A model generated the notes under the pieces. That model saw only the letters and a program-made list of their open reading frames with translations, searched no databases and was not told the origin of the DNA. From NCBI GenBank assembly GCA_949383255.1, contig CASJPF010000038.1, positions 1-35,678 of the forward strand: 35,678 bases of DNA, in the 5' to 3' direction. The DNA comes from Lachnospiraceae bacterium. GTDB lineage: Bacteria; Bacillota; Clostridia; Lachnospirales; Lachnospiraceae. A program made the position numbers and the translations under genes. Within the stretch, counting starts at the first letter, position 1. Every line of letters starts with the position of its first letter. This document shows, piece after piece, positions 19,101 through 26,145 of this stretch.

Positions 19101-19279
19101 AGACTAAATATAGACTCGACGGAAAACGGAACAATTAGGCGAATTCCAACCAATAACCACAGGAAACTGCGCATACTTTTTGGTGCTTTTCGAAGCAGAA
19201 ACCGCACCAATAAAACCGCCAAAATTAGATAGCTTGCAGAACCACTCATATGAAAAATATTAATAAATAATTTCTCCAT
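16145..19279 (-). CDS. M56 (BlaR1/MecR1-type) membrane metallopeptidase with long novel sensor region
   Basis: 1044 aa, nearly twice the length of BlaR1 (about 585-600). Membrane segments near 15-30, 37-53, 112-135 and 300-320 frame the M56 zinc peptidase: QHELTHKKRKDYL gives HExxH (about residue 198) and LICDEYVIKKLG the third ligand. After the fourth membrane helix come a lipocalin-like beta-rich stretch (about 335-430), a coiled coil (about 460-545, KAMKEQIVTEKKVLQKQLEK), then beta-rich modules and a calcium-loop-like DLNGDGIEE near 833. The penicillin-binding motifs of BlaR1 (STYK, KTG) are absent, so beta-lactam sensing is not supported. Known for the family: signal-activated cleavage relieves the partner repressor. 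It follows the BlaI-type gene by 20 nt, so this is a sensor/repressor pair with an unknown signal. Confidence 0.9.
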   Translation of the reverse strand: MEKLFINIFHMSGSASYLILAVLLVRFLLRKAPKSMRSFLWLLVGIRLIVPFSVESIFSLIPDTPTVEEYIYQTIQPNSNSTVPEKQPINQQIQHKDVHIREKNISSSFTTVQICTWVWIFGVILMFCYLALSWLRLRSCVKVSVPLEVVLNDNNKGKNIIKIYRNDKLESPFLFGIIHPRIYVPSSISSEELPYVVQHELTHKKRKDYLIKPAGFLILSVYWFNPCVWIAYIMLCKDIELICDEYVIKKLGTEYKKAYSQALLNSAANRHVITACPVAFGEVGVKERVKNVLHYKKPAFWVLVAAVLVCIAVPVCFMTQKKSAKAELVMSTITTEGNYGLFLPQAKQMFPNLTLFENGTFTFAHDSLSSYLPFGTYEIRDNRLIAVTKDQQYHYQFLITSYGALLFDAKNSSDVSHINQEKSIDACVVDGSIFIKTNASRLLYEAETLIEDILDDLDQDNITTNQKFQKNIVDIKAMKEQIVTEKKVLQKQLEKLKNQISLKEVTALQQLQQEWETTIQHFETSEETLIELERNLSEWESAKYVKKIIEQWAQAFCNRDAKTIIKLANIDVQKELIERELLSQSLDGKTENASFGWSSPWPWGEDDENLIARNYYIVSVTEHSAEILYYAWVSDPHVTVWRELLTYEINEKDCIITSETLQFMDGICMAKEYNNAYPNGITGTMMDYYSFNGVGEVLNRNAKNNKNSDWYKKLFEPDSAAIFLLNLLNNPNKVGTRVTRSDTDSTHCTVTFDFYEDGSSASVQMLQPYGADGIWIPCTENLRTSDVASIAPYEITSQNIREIMDEDARQLEAIFPNHHESAFNLDFPQNIDLNGDGIEEQIELVDLKYNGGDGGYVLRVTDTKTGKQILLPDGYIEERGFPIFGTYIESDDEEPRLLIQLGEEEQCQTVATIMMDALYLIYDPNLVELKKVVQNRTSEDKIYADAISGCSVVTFQNEETPVLLLKTYVSGFLGHADTLGYVITELRLQKDCSWSSRHYFLLDSCGKTVLIHQELEKATDGNGIIILPFDHNSNMEYTLIKPEE

Positions 19280-19299
19280 CGCTTCTCCTCCACATAATT

Positions 19300-19659
19300 C
19301 TAATCCTTATAATTATCAATAATCTTCTGGATTTCATCAATTTCCTGTTTGGAGAGATTTTTTTTTCGTGTGAACGCCGCAATAAAACTAGGAAGTGACC
19401 CTGAAAAAGTCCGCTCGACAACCTCCGTACTCTCCGCTGACTGTACATCTTCTCTGGAAACCAACGAAGTTACAACTGCATCCTCTGACTTTAGAACACC
19501 ACGCTCAGAAAGCCTTCGTATAACAGTGTACGTGGTAGACTTTTTCCACTCTAATCTCTCCCTGCACAGCCGAACCAATTCACTGCTTGTCACTGGCTCA
19601 TTCTCCCATAAAATCTCGCAAAAGCGATATTCACTCTCAAATATTTTTGGCACATTCAT
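19300..19659 (-). CDS. BlaI/MecI/CopY-type transcriptional repressor
   Basis: 119 aa. Winged helix at 1-70 (FESEYRFCEILWENEPVTSS then ELVRLCRERLEWKKSTTYTV and IRRLSERGVLKSE) followed by the dimerisation segment VERTFSGSLPSFIAAFTRKK and LSKQEIDEIQKIID. Family members repress their own promoter as dimers and are inactivated when the M56 partner signals. GGGGGAAAGAAA lies directly before the ATG. The promoter region carries two near-identical 16-bp dyads that are good operator candidates (19688-19728). Confidence 0.93.
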   Translation of the reverse strand: MNVPKIFESEYRFCEILWENEPVTSSELVRLCRERLEWKKSTTYTVIRRLSERGVLKSEDAVVTSLVSREDVQSAESTEVVERTFSGSLPSFIAAFTRKKNLSKQEIDEIQKIIDNYKD

Positions 19660-19680
19660 TTTCTTTCCCCCATTCTGTAC

Positions 19681-19729
19681 AAAAAAGGTCTAACGCATTA
19701 AACTCATTATCAGTTTAACACATTAGACC
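19681..19729 (-). terminator. Long stem-loop with U-run, likely terminator of the MutS2-like gene
   Basis: The same DNA as the two dyads folds on the minus strand into an 18-bp arm hairpin (GGTCTAA and TTAAACT blocks pair, four central mismatches) followed at once by TTTTTT. It lies 50-100 nt after the MutS2-like stop codon. Confidence 0.6.
19688..19728. promoter_or_regulatory. Two candidate BlaI-type operator dyads
   Basis: GTCTAACGCATTAAAC (19688-19703) and GTTTAACACATTAGAC (19713-19728) match at 13 of 16 positions and each is a rough dyad (GTYTAA..TTARAC). Centres are 25 bp apart. One overlaps the -10 box and spacer of the promoter, the other lies just downstream, as expected for repression. 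Confidence 0.6.
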
Positions 19730-19740
19730 AACACTGTCAA
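19712..19740 (-). promoter_or_regulatory. Promoter of the BlaI/M56 pair
   Basis: Consensus TTGACA (19735-19740), 17-bp spacer, TAAACT (19712-19717). Leader is about 45 nt. Confidence 0.6.
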
Positions 19741-19780
19741 TTATATTCTATTTTTCTTTTCTGTGTAAATTATCTAACGC

Positions 19781-21682
19781 TCATTCATGATACCGCAAAA
19801 CCTCTTCTGTATATTTCCGTTCCATATCATGCTTTAATTTCCGATTCTCCACCGTTTCAAAGATAATAGAAAAATCGTAATCAACCGGATACAATTGCTC
19901 TGCTGCCACATGAAGTTTGACACGTTTATGATTAATCCAAATTTTTTTATCTGACAACTGAACGCGCAGAACTCCTTTTTCATTGATAGGTTCGCACACA
20001 ATACCTATCTTTTTGTCTGGAAACACCATCACACTGTCTCCAAGATGGTACTTTGTGCTAAGGTCTGCTTTATGTTTTGCGCCTTTTACCTTTGCAATCT
20101 TGCATGTACCTAGTTTCTGAACAATGTTCTCCTTGCTGTGGAACCGATAGTTTTTGACTGCTGCCCCGCCATATGCCGCCTTAACTGCTGTCTTTAGCAT
20201 TTCATTTGGCATACCTAGTCTATCAGCAATGTAAAATGCACAGCTTTCTCCTGCTTCACCAATAATCATTTGATAAGTTGGATTTAAAGTTTCTTTGTCA
20301 AAAGTCATTCTCGCATTAACAATATCTTTTGTTTTGTCCGCATACTCTTTAACTTCAGGATAATGCGTTGTGACAAGGAACAAACAACCACTTTTCCGAA
20401 GTTCCTCCAATATTGCAATAGCAATCCCCATACCCTCTGTCGGGTCTGTGCCAGAACCCATCTCGTCCATAATCACAAGACTATTATGATTGACTTCGCG
20501 CAATACTTCCAGCACATTTTTGATATGTGCAGAAAAAGTAGAAAGGTTTTCTGCAATATTCTGACCATCACCAATATCACACAGATAGCTGCTGTTCATG
20601 CAAATGTCTGCCTCCCTGCAAGCAACATGGAGTCCGCACTGTGCCATAATACAACTAAGCATAACCGTCTTGATTGCTACGGTTTTTCCGCCAGTATTTG
20701 GTCCTGTTATAATGATTCCTCTCGCCTGACTGCCGATTTCAAATTGCAACGGAACGTTTATCGTCCTGTCCATCAGTGGGTGTCTTGCATCTTTCAGGAC
20801 AATACGACGCTCTGTGTTGATAGCTGGTTCTACAGCATCCATGTCCATGCTCAGTTTTCCCTTAGAAAAAATAAAATCTAGCTTTTCTATAATACGAATA
20901 TTTTCATTCATTAACGGAATGACATCTGCGACCATCGCGGTCAATGTATACAGAATACGGTATACTTCATTTTCCTCACTAATATGCAATAACTGCAATT
21001 CTTCATAATATTTTGCAACGCTGACTGGCTCAATAAAAAATGTGTTTCCTGTAGCTGACTTGTCAATCACGGTTCCCGATATTTTGAATTTATACTCCTT
21101 TTTCACTGGCACACAAACTCTGCCGTTGCGCGTAGTACAATAGCTATCCGCCATACACTCCTTATTTGTGCGCATTAATTGCTCCGCCTTCTGTTTCATC
21201 TGGTCTTGACAACGTATTATGTCAGCCCTAATTTGTTTGAGTTCTTTAGCAGCATAATCATCAACCGCGCCACTTCTAATTTGACGGTTAATTTCCTCAC
21301 GAAGCGTCTCTGCCGCATCAAGATTTTCCTCATAGTAAGCAAGCGGATTTTCGTATTGTTTCCCTCTGTCAAGATAATCTTTTAAGCGCCGGACAGCGAC
21401 TAGAACTTTCTCTATCCGCTCTAGTTGATAGGGGGTCAAACAATCTCCTTTTTCAGCAATGGTTAGAATCTCCTTTGCTTCCGCAACATTTTGAAGGGGT
21501 GGTGTGCCCAATTTTTCCATAAGTAGTCTGCTATTCGTCGTATCTCTAAGATGCTTTCTCAACTCACCTTCGGACAGATAGCAAAATACCTCTGTGATCC
21601 TTTGTTTTGCGCAGTCTGTAACCGCAAGTGTTTTCCAATATTCTCTTATTTTATCAAACTCAATTTGCTTTTCAATATCCAT
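19781..21682 (-). CDS. MutS2-like ATPase without Smr nuclease domain
   Basis: 633 aa from the second in-frame ATG, which is 9 nt after AAAGG; the first ATG at 21688 is too close to that site. MutS core with clamp: residues 1-310 follow MutS2 (EFDKIREYWKTLAVTDCAKQ, GRVCVPVKKEYKFKISGTVI, DKSATGNTFFIEP). ATPase: Walker A GPNTGGKT (about 329), STFSAHIKNV, Walker B LVIMDEMGSGTDPTEG (about 405) and TTHYPEVKEYA. A KOW-like segment (YHLGDSVMVFPDKKIGIV, about 550) follows. MutS2 is normally about 785 aa and ends in a Smr endonuclease domain; here the protein ends after the KOW-like part. It may be a MutS2 paralogue acting without nicking, for example in recombination control or collided-ribosome rescue; function is open. 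Confidence 0.88.
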   Translation of the reverse strand: MDIEKQIEFDKIREYWKTLAVTDCAKQRITEVFCYLSEGELRKHLRDTTNSRLLMEKLGTPPLQNVAEAKEILTIAEKGDCLTPYQLERIEKVLVAVRRLKDYLDRGKQYENPLAYYEENLDAAETLREEINRQIRSGAVDDYAAKELKQIRADIIRCQDQMKQKAEQLMRTNKECMADSYCTTRNGRVCVPVKKEYKFKISGTVIDKSATGNTFFIEPVSVAKYYEELQLLHISEENEVYRILYTLTAMVADVIPLMNENIRIIEKLDFIFSKGKLSMDMDAVEPAINTERRIVLKDARHPLMDRTINVPLQFEIGSQARGIIITGPNTGGKTVAIKTVMLSCIMAQCGLHVACREADICMNSSYLCDIGDGQNIAENLSTFSAHIKNVLEVLREVNHNSLVIMDEMGSGTDPTEGMGIAIAILEELRKSGCLFLVTTHYPEVKEYADKTKDIVNARMTFDKETLNPTYQMIIGEAGESCAFYIADRLGMPNEMLKTAVKAAYGGAAVKNYRFHSKENIVQKLGTCKIAKVKGAKHKADLSTKYHLGDSVMVFPDKKIGIVCEPINEKGVLRVQLSDKKIWINHKRVKLHVAAEQLYPVDYDFSIIFETVENRKLKHDMERKYTEEVLRYHE

Positions 21683-21773
21683 TTTCATTTTCCTTTCTGT
21701 CAGATATTCCCTTCATTTTTTCTGGTTGTTTATCGTTGCTTCTCCCTTCGCTATATGATTTCAAGAAACACAC

Positions 21774-21813
21774 AAAAAACCCACGGCTGCCCAGACACAC
21801 CTATACCGTGGTT
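21774..21813 (-). terminator. Intrinsic terminator upstream of the MutS2-like gene
   Basis: CCACGG/CCGTGG stem with a 19-nt loop, followed by GTTTTTT on the minus strand. It lies about 90 nt before the MutS2-like start, so it could act as an attenuator for that gene. Confidence 0.6.
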
Positions 21814-21841
21814 TCTCCTTGATATCAAAATATATATGCAC

Positions 21842-21868
21842 AAAAAAACATGACCATACAGTCATGTT
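21842..21868 (-). terminator. Intrinsic terminator of a short transcript
   Basis: AACATGAC-TGTATG-GTCATGTT, an 8-bp stem, followed by a seven-base U-run on the minus strand. No gene of ordinary size ends just before it. Confidence 0.8.
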
Positions 21869-21994
21869 CTAATGATTCAAAAATATATACTATCATATAA
21901 AACAATTGTAAGGCGAAAACATCAGCAGCATCTGCAGCCGACAAATAGGCAAACTTCTAGCATAAAAATATACTAAAAATCACCCTTGCAATAT

Positions 21995-22033
21995 TTACTT
22001 TGCAATTTTCTCCATTACAATTAAATTTAACAT
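21995..22033 (-). CDS. Tiny ORF, 12-residue peptide
   Basis: Encodes MLNLIVMEKIAK. GGAGG is placed 7 nt before the ATG, the best-formed ribosome site in this stretch, so translation is likely. No signal peptide and no known peptide family recognised. It may be a leader peptide coupled to the terminators downstream, or a hydrophobic micropeptide. Confidence 0.4.
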   Translation of the reverse strand: MLNLIVMEKIAK

Positions 22034-22135
22034 GCAAAATCCTCCATCAATTTATTTGAGCAACAATACAAGAATATTTTCATATTGCTACTTTAAACGC
22101 TGTTATTGTTATATGTTATCTCACAGCTTATAATT

Positions 22136-22164
22136 ATCATACGTATAAAAAAGCTTGTTGTCAA
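22136..22164 (-). promoter_or_regulatory. Sigma-A-type promoter of the short transcript
   Basis: Consensus TTGACA (22159-22164), 17-bp spacer, TATGAT (22136-22141), with an overlapping GATAAT 3 bp further on. Confidence 0.7.
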
Positions 22165-22294
22165 GTATATTTCCTAAATATATTAATTTCAAAATATTTT
22201 TTGCACATACTTGCATACCTATCTTTGTTTTTAGGTTTGATTTATCAATTGATTTTAAATAATGAACTTTCACTTGATTGGTATCCATTTTTTA

Positions 22295-23677
22295 TCACTC
22301 ACTTTGATGAATCTCTTGTCTTTTCTTTTGTGTAAAAAAATGATCCACTTCCTTTTTAATAACCTCTGGCGGTAGAGACTTAGATAGATACCCCTCTGGT
22401 CTAAGTGCAAGTGCCTTTTTGACACTCTCCTTGTCAACCTTGTTGGTTAAAAAAATGACAGGCGTGTCATTAAATTCCCTGTCAGAACGAATCATCTCTA
22501 GTACCTGTTTCCCATTGCAAACTGGCATTTCATAGTCTAGCAGAATCAAATCGGGTCGATCAAGCGCCATATCTCTAATCGCGGACATTCCGGATCTTGC
22601 TATCGTCACTCTATAATCATTACCAAACAAATCTTGCATTGTCCGCAACATAAAATCTGAATCGTCCACAATCAACAGCCGCCTTTTTGGCTCTGTTGTT
22701 ATCCTTTTCTCTTTTTCCGGATTCAGATATTTCCTAACCTGTTCCATCGCATTCTCTGTAATTACATAAGTCCCACTCTCACTCTGTATCTGGTCAGCCG
22801 AAGTCATACAATAAGCAAAATATCCTTTTCCAGTATCGAACAACATACTAAACTGCGGACTTTGCTTCTCATATACCATCTGAAATTGCTCGTAAGATAG
22901 AATCTGTTCCTCTTTCATCTCATACCCCTGCAAAGATGGAAAACAGCGCTTAATGCGTTCTACAAATTGTCTTGCCACATAACCCGCCGCATGCATCAAC
23001 ATTGTCTTTACCGCCTCGGATTTGATATTCATAACACTACCAATTGTCCCCGCAATAAATTTTTCCTCAAAAATCAGAAAAAACTCCCATTTTTTCTTTT
23101 CCTTAGAAACAGCTATCAACCGATAATAAATTCCCTCTCCAAACTTCTCTCCTCCATAACAATCACTAAGCAGCCACGAATCTACTTGAAACATACTATG
23201 CAACAGGCTGGCAACAGTTTGCCCCATCACTGCCTGCTCCTCATCTGGCATCAGATTTTCCCAATGCTTTATTTTTTCTCCACTCACAATTGCACGGTCC
23301 TCTATCAATGTATGTCCAATCAACCAACCGGCGCACACACTGAGAAAATGGAGAACAGATTCCTCAGAATAATTTGTTCGTTCCAACTCCTTCTCAAGTG
23401 CCGGAAGCGTTCTTTCACGAAAGTTTTTGTGAATATGTCGATGTGTCTTTAACCCCTCATAGTGAATGGAAACCATGTATTTTTCCTCATCTGCAAAATG
23501 CTGAACCGCATGTTCCTTAAAATACTTAACTGCCTCCTGACAAACCCAATGACTTTTCTCCTCCTGATGTCCAAAATCAAACAGTTTATTAAGAATGCTA
23601 AATAGCTTTTTGTGTTCTCTGTCAATAATCTCTACTCCAATATTATACTGTTCATTCCATACCAACTGCGTTCCCAT
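22295..23677 (-). CDS. Bacteriohemerythrin - CheX-like - response regulator fusion
   Basis: 460 aa in three parts. Residues 1-135 are a hemerythrin with every di-iron ligand: H22, H60 and E64 (HFADE), H79, H83 (HRHIH), H122 and D127 (HTLIED), so it should bind a diiron site that senses O2 or related gases. Residues about 150-335 look CheX-like (QTVASLLHSMFQVDSW, FFLIFEEKFIAGTIGSVMNI, MLFDTGKGYFAYC). Residues about 340-455 are a receiver domain (RRLLIVDDSDFMLR, phospho-Asp about 380 in LILLDYEMP, Lys in YLSKSLP). There is no DNA-binding or enzymatic output, so it probably acts by phosphorelay or protein contact. AAGGAG lies 8 nt before the ATG. Confidence 0.9.
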   Translation of the reverse strand: MGTQLVWNEQYNIGVEIIDREHKKLFSILNKLFDFGHQEEKSHWVCQEAVKYFKEHAVQHFADEEKYMVSIHYEGLKTHRHIHKNFRERTLPALEKELERTNYSEESVLHFLSVCAGWLIGHTLIEDRAIVSGEKIKHWENLMPDEEQAVMGQTVASLLHSMFQVDSWLLSDCYGGEKFGEGIYYRLIAVSKEKKKWEFFLIFEEKFIAGTIGSVMNIKSEAVKTMLMHAAGYVARQFVERIKRCFPSLQGYEMKEEQILSYEQFQMVYEKQSPQFSMLFDTGKGYFAYCMTSADQIQSESGTYVITENAMEQVRKYLNPEKEKRITTEPKRRLLIVDDSDFMLRTMQDLFGNDYRVTIARSGMSAIRDMALDRPDLILLDYEMPVCNGKQVLEMIRSDREFNDTPVIFLTNKVDKESVKKALALRPEGYLSKSLPPEVIKKEVDHFFTQKKRQEIHQSE

Positions 23678-23797
23678 ATACTTTTCTCCTTCGCTGTCAT
23701 ACTGCCATTCAAATATCCATTTAAATAACTCCTTTCTATAATATATTCAACATTCTCCAAAAATTTACATTTTTTTACATTTTTCGCTACCTATACC

Positions 23798-24034
23798 ATG
23801 ACACCCACACATATGCGTACAAATGAAAGGAATGATTATTTAAGGTGCCATGCGCTAATTTCACAGGAAGAAGTGCAAGAAGCAAAAACGAATGAACTGA
23901 TCAATAAAGTTTATGATGGCTCAACTAATAAACTATTGGCCGCGCTTCTTGGTAAGAAAAAATTGACAGCCAAACAAATTGAGGGATTACTGGTGCCGTT
24001 CTCTATCCCATCAGAACTTAGTATGTACTCATAG
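23798..24034 (+). pseudogene. Remnant of a BlaI/MecI-type repressor (C-terminal half only)
   Basis: 78 codons. From about residue 20 the sequence matches the C-terminal half of BlaI-type repressors: ALISQEEVQEAKTNELINKV, YDGSTNKLLAALLGKKKLTA then KQIEGLL. The winged-helix DNA-binding half is missing and the first residues (MTPTHMRTNERND) have no ribosome site. No M56 partner follows. It is best read as a decayed repressor; a short dominant-negative dimerisation protein is a less likely alternative. Confidence 0.65.
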
Positions 24035-24226
24035 ATAGGATCGTACACAAATTGGACATCGTCTGAATTTGTCAAATTCTCCATTCTCGCTTATCTCACA
24101 AAATCGGGCGAAAACAACATGTGTCTTCGCCCTCACGCAATTATAACATTTCCTAATATTTTTATATCGTACTATATTACCATAGGAGGTTTCCGTATCA
24201 TTTAACACAAAAATTTCCAAAATCAA
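24029..24226 (-). CDS. Possible small zinc-ribbon protein, start uncertain
   Basis: Up to 65 codons starting 10 nt after the glucose-6-phosphate isomerase stop. Two CxxC knuckles, KCYNCVRAK and RRCPICVRSYL, about 33 residues apart, plus a lone Cys, suggest a zinc ribbon. There is no ATG and no ribosome site: possible starts are TTG (24226) or GTG (24208). A GGGCGAA/TTCGCCC inverted repeat inside it (24107-24133) could instead be the isomerase terminator. It may be a decayed gene. Confidence 0.3.
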   Translation of the reverse strand: MILEIFVLNDTETSYGNIVRYKNIRKCYNCVRAKTHVVFARFCEISENGEFDKFRRCPICVRSYL

Positions 24227-24236
24227 ATTTACTGTC

Positions 24237-25817
24237 TTATATATTCAGCAAATCACTATAAGCTTTCAATGCGCCGTCTGTATCATGAGCGAGCACTTTC
24301 TTTGCCAAAACCTTACCTAATTGAACCCCTTCCTGATCGAAGCTGTTGATGTTCCATACAAATCCCTGATACATCACCTTATTTTCAAAATGAGACAAAA
24401 GTGCTCCCAGTGCTTGGGGCGTTAACTGCTCACCGACAATAATACTAGAAGGGCGTCCACCTTCAAAATTTTTATTACGATTTTCATCGTTTTTTCCACA
24501 TGCGAATGCTACAATCTGTGCCGCAACGTTCGCGCAAAGTTTCTGCTGGCTTGTGCTGTCCTGAATCACAACATCCCTACCCATTTGGTTATCTTTAAAG
24601 CCAACAAACTGAAGTGGAACAATATCCGTTCCCTGATGCAGTAACTGATAGAAAGAATGCTGTCCGTTCGTCCCCGGTTCACCGAAAATAACAGGTCCTG
24701 TAGAATACTTCACCGGATCGCCAAAACGGTTTACCGACTTACCGTTGGATTCCATATCAAGCTGCTGCAAGTGTGCAGGAAAGCGGCTCAAGGCTTGAGA
24801 ATAAGGTAGTACAGCCGTATTCTGATAACCAAGGACATTGCGCTCATACACACCAATCAATGCATCTAGCATCGCTGGATTTGTAAAGATATCTTTGTTT
24901 TGTGCCAACTTGTCCTCCGCTGCTGCACCGTCAAGGAACTGTGCAAATACTTCAGGACCAAATGCCAGAGACAATACTGCACCACCCACACCGGAAGTGG
25001 AGGAGAATCTACCACCGATATAATCATCCATAAAAAACGCTGCCAGATAATCATCGCTCTTTGCCAAAGGTGAAGTTTCGCTGGTAACTGCAATCATATG
25101 CTTAGAAGCATCTAAACCTGCATTCTTTAACGCGTCCTTTACAAATGACTCGTTGGTCAGTGTTTCCAAAGTAGTACCAGATTTAGACACTAATACAAAA
25201 AGGGAATGCTCCACGTCAATGGAATTCAGCACTGCTGCCGCATCATCAGGATCTACATTACTAATGAACTTGGCTTCCATTTTAAACGTATTATTTACCT
25301 TAGCCCAATTCTCCAAAGCTAAGTACATTGCACGGGGGCCAAGATCGCTACCACCAATACCAATCTGTACAACGGTAGTAAATTTGTCCCCTGCCGCGTT
25401 CGTAATTTCACCGTTATGCACTTTGTTTGCCAATTCTGCAATCTTTTGCTGTTGTTCCATATAAAAACTGCGTTTGTCCACGCCGTCAGCAACAACAGCT
25501 TCGCCTAACTGTCCACGGGTCAGGTGATGAAGTACCATACGCTTTTCTCCGGTATTAATTACCTCACCATTGTAAAGCGCCTCAAATTTCTCTGCAAGCT
25601 GCATTTCTTCTGCCAATTTTGCAAAAACCTCCAACACTCTATCATCCACCTGCTTCGCAGCATAGTTATAGGTAAGTCCTGCCGCCATAGGGACATGATA
25701 TTTCTTTACACGTTCTGCGCCGCTCTCCCCGGACATTGCCTCTGTAAGATTAACAGGCTCCACCTTTAACAGCTCCTGATATGCAGAAATAGTATCTAAG
25801 TTATTCCAAGTAATCAT
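24237..25817 (-). CDS. pgi: Glucose-6-phosphate isomerase
   Basis: 526 aa from the ATG at 25817; AAGGAGG lies 12 nt upstream, and the 14 earlier in-frame codons overlap that site. Interconverts glucose-6-phosphate and fructose-6-phosphate in glycolysis. Motifs: VVQIGIGGSDLGPRA, VLVSKSGTTLETLTN, YIGGRFSSTSGVGG, GEPGTNGQHSFYQLLHQG and FDQEGVQLGK. This is the long PGI type with the lysine in QEGVQLGK, rather than the roughly 450-aa type of Bacillus. It is Ala/Gly-rich and looks higher in GC than its neighbours. A single-gene transcript from the promoter at 25877-25905 is likely. Confidence 0.97.
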   Translation of the reverse strand: MITWNNLDTISAYQELLKVEPVNLTEAMSGESGAERVKKYHVPMAAGLTYNYAAKQVDDRVLEVFAKLAEEMQLAEKFEALYNGEVINTGEKRMVLHHLTRGQLGEAVVADGVDKRSFYMEQQQKIAELANKVHNGEITNAAGDKFTTVVQIGIGGSDLGPRAMYLALENWAKVNNTFKMEAKFISNVDPDDAAAVLNSIDVEHSLFVLVSKSGTTLETLTNESFVKDALKNAGLDASKHMIAVTSETSPLAKSDDYLAAFFMDDYIGGRFSSTSGVGGAVLSLAFGPEVFAQFLDGAAAEDKLAQNKDIFTNPAMLDALIGVYERNVLGYQNTAVLPYSQALSRFPAHLQQLDMESNGKSVNRFGDPVKYSTGPVIFGEPGTNGQHSFYQLLHQGTDIVPLQFVGFKDNQMGRDVVIQDSTSQQKLCANVAAQIVAFACGKNDENRNKNFEGGRPSSIIVGEQLTPQALGALLSHFENKVMYQGFVWNINSFDQEGVQLGKVLAKKVLAHDTDGALKAYSDLLNI

Positions 25818-25876
25818 AATCGATCCCGACCTCCTTAAATTTATTTTTATTGTGAACAAAAACTCTTTTCCTTAAA

Positions 25877-25905
25877 ATTATACTATGGAATATTGATAAA
25901 TTCAA
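25877..25905 (-). promoter_or_regulatory. Sigma-A-type promoter of pgi
   Basis: TTGAAT (25900-25905), 17-bp spacer, TATAAT (25877-25882). Leader is about 55 nt. Confidence 0.7.
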
Positions 25906-26067
25906 GTATATGGAAAAATTATATGACTATGGTTTTCCCATATTGCTATCATAAAAATATTTTTCATAAATATCTCTCTACAAGAAATAAAATCTATTTG
26001 AACCAATAAATATATCTTTCAAGCCATTTTGGGATAAAAAATAGCGGCTGATTTTTCTCTGAATTAT

Positions 26068-26090
26068 ATGGTATTAATACCAAATACCAT
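26068..26090. repeat. AT-rich palindrome in the pgi upstream gap
   Basis: TGGTATTAATACCA (26069-26082) is a perfect 14-bp palindrome, followed by AATACCAT, so ATGGTATT/AATACCAT also pair as an 8-bp hairpin. The gap 25818-26145 holds only this and the pgi promoter. It could be an operator or the end structure of the acetyltransferase transcript. Confidence 0.45.
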
Positions 26091-26145
26091 TAACAAAGAA
26101 ATATCAACTCGCTATTCTCAAACATCTCAATCATAATAATAAACT

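Larger units (their letters stand above)
21842..22129 (-). ncRNA. Predicted orphan short transcript (about 290 nt)
   Basis: Bounded by a good promoter (22136-22164) and a strong terminator (21842-21868), with no ORF longer than 13 codons. It contains the 12-codon ORF at 21995-22033 with a good ribosome site. It could be a small RNA, a tiny-peptide gene or the leader of the MutS2-like gene. The 600-nt stretch 21689-22294 holds this unit, a second terminator, and nothing else that I recognise. Confidence 0.5.

Noticed and set aside
16145..19279. Beta-lactam sensor BlaR1/MecR1 proper
   Set aside because: The extracellular region has no STYK, SDN or KTG motifs, and its length and modules differ.
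20363..20881. 172-codon plus-strand reading frame opposite the MutS2-like gene
   Set aside because: It overlaps the conserved ATPase region in antisense and shows no family features.
21922..21963. 13-codon Cys-rich ORF (MLEVCLFVGCRCC) in the short transcript
   Set aside because: The only ribosome-like site (AAGGGTG) is 17 nt from its ATG, too far for normal initiation.
22967..23452. 161-codon plus-strand reading frame opposite the hemerythrin-regulator gene
   Set aside because: It is a shadow of the minus-strand gene, whose domains are clear across the same bases.
23766..23785. TTTACATTT direct repeats near 23766 and again near 16129 as a shared operator
   Set aside because: The sequence is so AT-rich that such matches are expected by chance, and the two flanking genes have no known common regulation.
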